Below, piece after piece: positions 5,762 to 9,952 of a stretch of DNA of 9,952 nt. The notes beneath the pieces are model-generated. The model saw nothing but the letters and a program-made list of their open reading frames with translations. It was not told where the DNA came from and searched no databases. How positions within the stretch are numbered: position 1 is the stretch's first letter; the number at the start of each line of letters is the position of its first letter. Position numbers and translations under genes: made by a program. Source of the stretch: Eggerthella sp. CAG:209 (lineage in GTDB: Bacteria > Actinomycetota > Coriobacteriia > Coriobacteriales > Eggerthellaceae); assembly GCA_000436075.1 (NCBI GenBank), contig FR884587.1:13242-23193 (forward strand), in the 5' to 3' direction.

Positions 5762-7249
5762 CTAGTTCGTTCCAAAGCGAGGACGGTTGCCCTTCTTCTT
5801 TTCGGATTCACTGGTGTACAAGGGCACGTAGACGGTAAAGCATGCCCCTTCGTTAGGGCGGCCCTCAACGCGCACCCAGCCATTGTGCTGGTCCACGATT
5901 TCCTTGACCACAGAAAGGCCAACGCCCAAACCTCCCGTTGCGCGAGCGCGACCCGAATCGGCGCGCCAGAAACGTTGGAAGACCATCTTCGCTTCTTCTG
6001 GGGTAAGGCCAATGCCCGTGTCGCGAACGCTGATCTGCCCCATCAGCTCGCCCTTGCGAGCCGTAATGGTAATGGTGCCGCCTTCTGGGGTATAGCGAAC
6101 GGCATTGGAAATCAGGTTCGCCGTAGCCTGGCGAAGCAGGTCGGCATCGCCATACACGTACACGTGCGGATCGTACTCGAATTCCAGGTTCAGCCCCTCT
6201 TCGTTGATGTATGCCTGATGCGTTGCCACAACCGCCGACAGCATTTCGGTAAGATCGACCTTCTGACGCTCGATGGGCTTGGTGCGGCTTTCCAAGCGTG
6301 AGAGTTTCAGCAGCGCATCAACCAAACGGGAAAGACGGCGCACCTCGGAATTCAGCGTTTCCAGACGTTCGGCATCGGGCTCAAACACGCCATCGATCAT
6401 CGCCTCAACGGTAGATTGGATGGCCATAAGCGGTGTGCGTAGCTCATGGGCAACGTCGGTTACCAACCTGCGTTCAAGCTTGCGGTTCTGCTCCACGGAA
6501 TCTGCCATAGCGTCGAACATATTACCCAGGCGGGCAATTTCGTCGGTACCCTTCATGCCGGTACGCGCCGAATAATCGCCCTCTTTCAGCGCCTTAGCCG
6601 TATTCGTAATGCGACGAATGGGGGCGACAAGCGCACGAGAGAACAGCACTCCCACCACAATAGAAATAGCCATCGCAATGAACGCAGCGAAAATCATGGC
6701 CTGGTACGATTTTTCACGGAATTCGGCATCGGTCTGGGTTAACAGCGTATCGGAGCCGTGTACCCGCACGAACACGGTGCCAACCTGATTGCCGTCGACA
6801 TTGATGGCCGCCTTAGCCACATTGCCGCTCGATTCCTTCATGGCCGCCGCGCCCAAAGCCTTGTCGGTGGAGTCGTCGTACACGATGGCGCCATTTTCAT
6901 CGCGCACCTGCACGTTAATGGAATCGTACAGAATGCTCGCCGACGATGCAGCATTCAGGGCTCCGCTGTACCAATCGCCACGGGAAGCCTTGTAGCCCTG
7001 GGCGATAGAATCGGCGGTGGAATCGGCAACGCGCTGCACATTTTCGCGCGTATAGGTTTGGAAGTGCTGCTCCCATACAAAGGAAAGCACCGCAATGGAA
7101 GAAAGTACCGTGATAAGGGAAACGGCCAGCATTACCAGCACGATGCGCTTATTGAACGAAAGGTTCAACCCCTTCTTCTTTCCCGAGTTTCCATCTGGCT
7201 CCTCGCTATTCGCTTGGGTCCAGGTGGCATCGGTTGAATTTGCAGCCAT
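5762..7249 (-). CDS. Two-component sensor histidine kinase (HAMP, HisKA, HATPase)
   Basis: Membrane histidine kinase, 495 aa, partner of the response regulator just upstream. Order of parts: basic cytoplasmic N-terminus (1-34); TM1 about 35-58; extracytoplasmic sensor domain about 59-183; TM2 about 184-204; HAMP linker about 203-256 with a P-x-x-R-I start (APIRRITNTAKAL); HisKA with DVAHELRTPL (265-274), phospho-acceptor His268; HATPase_c with N box NLISNAVRYTPEGG (378-391), G1 DTGIGL (410-415), F box FQRFWRAD (424-431) and G2 GGLGVGL (439-445). All are intact. The sensor domain is not one I recognise, so the signal is unknown. I start at ATG 7249, preceded at 6 bases by AAAGGAG, rather than at the TTG two codons earlier. 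It is separated from the regulator gene by 80 bases that contain a strong terminator, so it is probably expressed by readthrough. Confidence 0.95.
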   Translation of the reverse strand: MAANSTDATWTQANSEEPDGNSGKKKGLNLSFNKRIVLVMLAVSLITVLSSIAVLSFVWEQHFQTYTRENVQRVADSTADSIAQGYKASRGDWYSGALNAASSASILYDSINVQVRDENGAIVYDDSTDKALGAAAMKESSGNVAKAAINVDGNQVGTVFVRVHGSDTLLTQTDAEFREKSYQAMIFAAFIAMAISIVVGVLFSRALVAPIRRITNTAKALKEGDYSARTGMKGTDEIARLGNMFDAMADSVEQNRKLERRLVTDVAHELRTPLMAIQSTVEAMIDGVFEPDAERLETLNSEVRRLSRLVDALLKLSRLESRTKPIERQKVDLTEMLSAVVATHQAYINEEGLNLEFEYDPHVYVYGDADLLRQATANLISNAVRYTPEGGTITITARKGELMGQISVRDTGIGLTPEEAKMVFQRFWRADSGRARATGGLGVGLSVVKEIVDQHNGWVRVEGRPNEGACFTVYVPLYTSESEKKKGNRPRFGTN

Positions 7250-7278
7250 CAGCAACTCCTTTCTGTGGCGGCCCCAAT

Positions 7279-7313
7279 AAAAAAGCGCGCCCCGCCCGAA
7301 GGCAGAACGCGCT
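7279..7313 (-). terminator. Strong intrinsic terminator between regulator and kinase genes
   Basis: On the minus strand a 13-pair stem (7301-7313 with 7284-7296, including a few G-U pairs) is closed by a TTCG loop (7297-7300) and followed by TTTTTT ATT (7284-7276). It lies 16 bases after the regulator stop and 29 bases before the kinase start. Stem, UUCG tetraloop and U-tract make it the best terminator in the window. Confidence 0.88.
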
Positions 7314-7329
7314 GCAGGTTCAAAGGAAA

Positions 7330-8049
7330 TTAGTTGGCCTTCGTGGGATCCTCAAAACGGTATCCTACGCCATGCACGGTATGAAGCCACTTCGGATTAC
7401 GCGGATTGTCGCCAATCTTGGCGCGGAGGTTCTTCACATGGGAGTCGATGGTGCGCTCGTAGCCCTCGAAGTCGTAGCCCAGAACCTTTTCAACCAATTC
7501 CATGCGCGAGTACACACGACCAGGGTAGCGGCACAGCGTGGTGAGCAGCTTGAATTCGCTGGCGGTAAGGTCAACCTCTTCGCCGCTTACGAGGATCTTA
7601 TGACCCGAAATGTCGATAGTGAGCTCGCCGAACTCCAGCACTTCGCGCTGAGGCTCAGACTCGGAATGCACGCGGCGCAAAAGGGCGCGTACGCGAGCAA
7701 CCAATTCGCGAGGGCTGAAGGGCTTGATAAGGTAGTCGTCTGCACCCAGTTCGAGGCCGATAATGCGGTCTTCCACTTCACCTTTGGCGGTGAGCATGAT
7801 GATGGGCGTGTCGGAGTTGTCGCGGATAACGCGACATACACGCTCACCGGGAACACGAGGGAGCATCAAGTCGAGCACAACCAGATCGAAGTGATGCTTG
7901 GAAAATTCTTCCAAAGCCTCCTGACCGTCACCCACGGCAGTTACCCAATAGTTCTCGCGTTCGAGATATGCCGCCACCGCATCGCGGATGGCCTTTTCGT
8001 CTTCCACGAGAAGGATACGACGAGTGCTTTCGTTCATTGAAGAAGTCAT
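7330..8049 (-). CDS. OmpR/PhoB-family response regulator
   Basis: DNA-binding regulator of 239 aa. Receiver domain 11-125: acidic pair Glu17-Asp18 in LLVEDE, phospho-acceptor Asp60 in DLVVLDLMLP (55-64), Thr87 in MLTAK and Lys109 in DDYLIKPFSP. C-terminal winged helix about 137-235: the alpha-loop VDLTASEFKLLTTL, the recognition-helix region RTIDSHVKNLRAKIG (199-213) and the wing VHGVGYRFE (225-233). All functional residues are present. I chose ATG at 8049 because AGGAGG lies 5 bases before it; a TTG one codon earlier and an ATG five codons later are less likely. It is the first gene of the two-component pair and is divergent from the Tat-like protein gene at 8319, which makes autoregulation and control of that gene plausible. 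The family does not by itself reveal the regulon. Confidence 0.96.
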   Translation of the reverse strand: MTSSMNESTRRILLVEDEKAIRDAVAAYLERENYWVTAVGDGQEALEEFSKHHFDLVVLDLMLPRVPGERVCRVIRDNSDTPIIMLTAKGEVEDRIIGLELGADDYLIKPFSPRELVARVRALLRRVHSESEPQREVLEFGELTIDISGHKILVSGEEVDLTASEFKLLTTLCRYPGRVYSRMELVEKVLGYDFEGYERTIDSHVKNLRAKIGDNPRNPKWLHTVHGVGYRFEDPTKAN

Positions 8050-8060
8050 CAATGCCTCCT

Positions 8061-8201
8061 GACAGGTATCGAAAAGCCCGTACGGGCTTTATCTGCACAT
8101 GCAGCACAGTCAAATTGCAAACAAAACGACTGCGGGCTCTGGGGCCAACCGGCACGATGCGCTGTTGCGCATAATGCACTAGAGGCACCAAGGCGCCATT
8201 T
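8061..8201 (-). promoter_or_regulatory. Structured leader of the response-regulator gene
   Basis: If transcription begins near 8201, the leader is about 150 bases and rich in short hairpins: ATGCGC/GCGCAT (8157-8162, 8167-8172), a CTGCA/TGCAG pair near 8093-8104, and last an 18-base perfect palindrome AAAGCCCGTACGGGCTTT (8073-8090). That palindrome folds as a 7-pair stem with loop GTAC and is followed by TCG, just before AGGAGG at 8055-8060. It could be an attenuator-like terminator or a protein-binding operator. No known riboswitch class is recognised and no leader peptide is clear. Confidence 0.4.
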
Positions 8202-8221
8202 GCAATTATTGTATCAATTGC
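8202..8221 (-). promoter_or_regulatory. Candidate extended -10 promoter of the regulator, within an inverted repeat
   Basis: On the minus strand TGATACAAT (8208-8216) is an extended -10 (TGn plus TACAAT, five of six matches). The -35 region is weak, as is usual when TGn is present. The box sits inside an inverted repeat with arms GCAATT (8202-8207) and AATTGC (8216-8221), which could be an operator. Confidence 0.45.
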
Positions 8222-8318
8222 CAGAACAGGAGCCATAAGCGGACACCCAAATGTCACAATACCCCTCAGCAATACCCGTCCAACCGTTGCGCGGGAAAGC
8301 ACCACATCAGGAGAATAC

Positions 8319-9851
8319 GTGCCCACTAAACGCAGTCAAAATATCCCCGGCAAAGCCCCTCGCCCCTCTCGCAATTCGCACAACCGCAACGCAGGGGTTC
8401 GCGGAGGCAGCACGCGAGGCGCTCATTCCGCCCGCAAAGCAGCTCCACAGGGCTTTTCCACCTCTGCGCCCAGAAGCCGCTCGGCGTTCGAGCCGCCTAC
8501 GAAAACGAAGGGCAAAGGCGGATTCTCCAACGCTTCCACCCATGGCTTCGGCCCCGCATTCAGCCAAGTGGCCAGCGGCGTTTCCGCAAAGAAACCGGGC
8601 CCCGAAGTGCTGCTTACGCGCAGGAACCTGCTTATTGGAGCGGGCGCCATCGCAGGCGTTGCCGCTTTGGGCGGCGGACTTTCGCTTGCCACCAACGCGC
8701 TAGAGGGCAAGAAGGAAGCCACCGTGGAAAGCATCAGCGTCCCTGAAGATGCGGTGAATGCCCTTTCGGACTATAGCCAAGCAGACTACACACAGCACGT
8801 GAAGGCTGCTGGAAGTTACAAACTTGCGTACGGAACCCTGGTATGGGCCGACAACGACACCGTTGCTGCCTGCCTGGTGCCCGGCGAATCGGCAAGCCCG
8901 TTAAACACGGTAAGCCTGCTGTACCTTTCCAACGGCAAAACCGCTTCGGCGCTTTCCGCTGCTCAAGGCGCCGACGAAGGGTTCGAAATCGTCGATGTGC
9001 GCTGCAGCGAAAACGGCCTTGTTTGGACGGAATCAAGCGCCTACGAATCTGCTTGGCGCGTATACACCGCAAAGCTTTCCAACGGCAGCGTCACTTCCAT
9101 CACCCAGGTTGACCAGGGCGATGGCAATTGGCTTATTCCTTCTATTGCCGCCGTGGGCGAAACCGCCTTCTGGCAGGTATGCCCCAACACCTCGGGAGAA
9201 TCCGCCGCCGAACGAAGCGCCCTCAAAAGCGCACGCTTCGGCTCTGGCGATGTGGCTGTTCCCTACACTTCAAAAAAGCCCTTCGCCACGCGCGTAACCG
9301 CTGCCGACGATGGCGTGGTAATTACGCCGCGTGCCGAGGCTCAGGGCACCTACTACCAGCTCACCAAGATTTCAGCCAAAGACAATTCCACCGTCGACCA
9401 AATGACGCTCCCTTCTTCCATGACGCCCGATTTGGCAAGCTACGGCCGCAGCGGTTTTTCGTTTGGGTTCAGCAGCATCTACAACTTCGGTGGCGGCATT
9501 GCCAACTTGGGCACCTACACGCCGCGTTCGGCAGCGAGCGCCTACCACTACAACGACCTGCAATGGTTCCGTTTCTCGCGCTCGCCCATCACCGCTCCCT
9601 GTTGGTCGGGCGAATGGTTTGTGGTGAAATCCACCACCGCCCTGTGCGGCGTTAACTTTGGCAGCAAGAGCTACTTTGCCATCGACACGCCAAGCGGCTG
9701 CGACACCTACGGCGAGCACCTGGTTTCCACAGGCACCCGCTCTTCGTTCGTGGGCCTCTCGCAAATCACCGACGACAACGACAGCGGCAACAACCACGCC
9801 CTCGTGCGCGTCTTCACCCCCATCAAGGGCAGCATCGACAACGCATTTTAG
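8319..9851 (+). CDS. Tat-like membrane-anchored extracytoplasmic protein, unknown function
   Basis: I do not recognise the family of this 510-aa protein. Residues 1-95 are polar, basic and low-complexity (Ser, Arg, Gly, Pro, Lys). At 99-127, LTRRNLLIGAGAIAGVAALGGGLSLATNA shows a twin-arginine pair (Arg101-Arg102) before a weakly hydrophobic Gly/Ala segment, as in Tat signals. No clear AxA cleavage site is evident, so it may remain an anchor. The remaining 380 residues contain repeated strand-like stretches with aromatic turns (LVWADNDTV, LVWTESSAYESAWRVYTAKLSNG, AFWQVCPN, EWFVVKS), suggesting a beta-propeller-like exported domain; that is inference. All six cysteines (185, 229, 288, 428, 443, 461) are outside. 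The GTG start at 8319 has AGGAG at 5-6 bases; a GTG at 8568 would give a signal of normal length but has no ribosome binding site. It is divergent from the two-component system. Confidence 0.8.
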   Translation: MPTKRSQNIPGKAPRPSRNSHNRNAGVRGGSTRGAHSARKAAPQGFSTSAPRSRSAFEPPTKTKGKGGFSNASTHGFGPAFSQVASGVSAKKPGPEVLLTRRNLLIGAGAIAGVAALGGGLSLATNALEGKKEATVESISVPEDAVNALSDYSQADYTQHVKAAGSYKLAYGTLVWADNDTVAACLVPGESASPLNTVSLLYLSNGKTASALSAAQGADEGFEIVDVRCSENGLVWTESSAYESAWRVYTAKLSNGSVTSITQVDQGDGNWLIPSIAAVGETAFWQVCPNTSGESAAERSALKSARFGSGDVAVPYTSKKPFATRVTAADDGVVITPRAEAQGTYYQLTKISAKDNSTVDQMTLPSSMTPDLASYGRSGFSFGFSSIYNFGGGIANLGTYTPRSAASAYHYNDLQWFRFSRSPITAPCWSGEWFVVKSTTALCGVNFGSKSYFAIDTPSGCDTYGEHLVSTGTRSSFVGLSQITDDNDSGNNHALVRVFTPIKGSIDNAF

Positions 9852-9903
9852 GCGTCCATGGCGATGCGGCGCCGCGTTGATATCCCACAGCCTGCCCCGG
9901 TAA

Positions 9904-9952
9904 CCCGTTACAAAAACAAAAATCTCGGCATTTTTGCAACTTTTTTGCGATT
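9904..9952 (+). repeat. Dispersed AT-rich palindromic element, copy C (cut by window end)
   Basis: It reads CCCGTTA (9904-9910), CAAAAACAAAAATC (9911-9924), TCGGCATTTTTGCAAC (9925-9940), TTTTTTGCGATT (9941-9952), matching copy B in order and nearly in every base. Its A-rich block begins 59 bases after the stop codon of the Tat-like protein gene, on the same strand. The inner palindrome CAAAAAT/ATTTTTG is kept. The element continues beyond the window. Confidence 0.75.

Noticed and set aside
7234..8040. 268-codon plus-strand open frame over the response regulator
   Set aside because: Antisense shadow of a gene with every receiver and winged-helix residue in place; no start signal of its own.

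Overview
The window looks like ordinary chromosomal DNA from a GC-rich bacterium. My best guess is a Coriobacteriia/Eggerthellaceae-type actinobacterium. This rests on overall composition, frequent GTG starts, a menaquinone-type gene, and a Tat-like membrane-anchored protein with a long basic N-terminus. It is an inference; no rRNA or other taxonomic marker is present. I see no phage, IS element, CRISPR array, tRNA or rRNA.

Layout. Eight genes lie on the minus strand and one on the plus strand. In minus-strand order from the right: a response regulator (7330-8049) and its sensor kinase (5762-7249) form a two-component pair separated by a strong intrinsic terminator. Then come purC (4570-5445) and a small two-TM protein (3924-4535). 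Two hairpins separate that pair from an exodeoxyribonuclease III gene (3037-3822). A 518-base non-coding gap follows (2519-3036). The last group is folE (1940-2518), a small ACT-domain protein (1610-1879), mazG (717-1592) and the 5' two thirds or so of an isochorismate-synthase-like gene (1-724, running off the left edge). At the right, divergent from the response regulator, the plus-strand gene 8319-9851 encodes a 510-aa protein with a Tat-like RR membrane segment.

How the genes fit together. The leftmost four are tightly packed: 17 bases between the ACT gene and mazG, and an 8-base overlap between mazG and menF. They were probably transcribed together, joining pterin/folate entry (folE), nucleotide-pool sanitation (mazG) and menaquinone entry (menF). 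purC supplies purine synthesis. The two-component system shares a 269-base divergent control region with the Tat-like protein, which makes that gene a plausible but unproven target.

What stands out. The coding content is conventional; I did not find a convincing new enzyme system. The most unexplained signal is a dispersed AT-rich palindromic element of about 50 bases. It has three copies (2789-2829, 2931-2980, 9904-9952). Two of them lie in the same orientation about 60 bases downstream of unrelated stop codons, and two face each other around a 101-base spacer. Other points of interest are the UUCG-loop terminator inside the two-component operon, the structured leader of the response regulator, and the 100-residue extension in front of the Tat-like motif.
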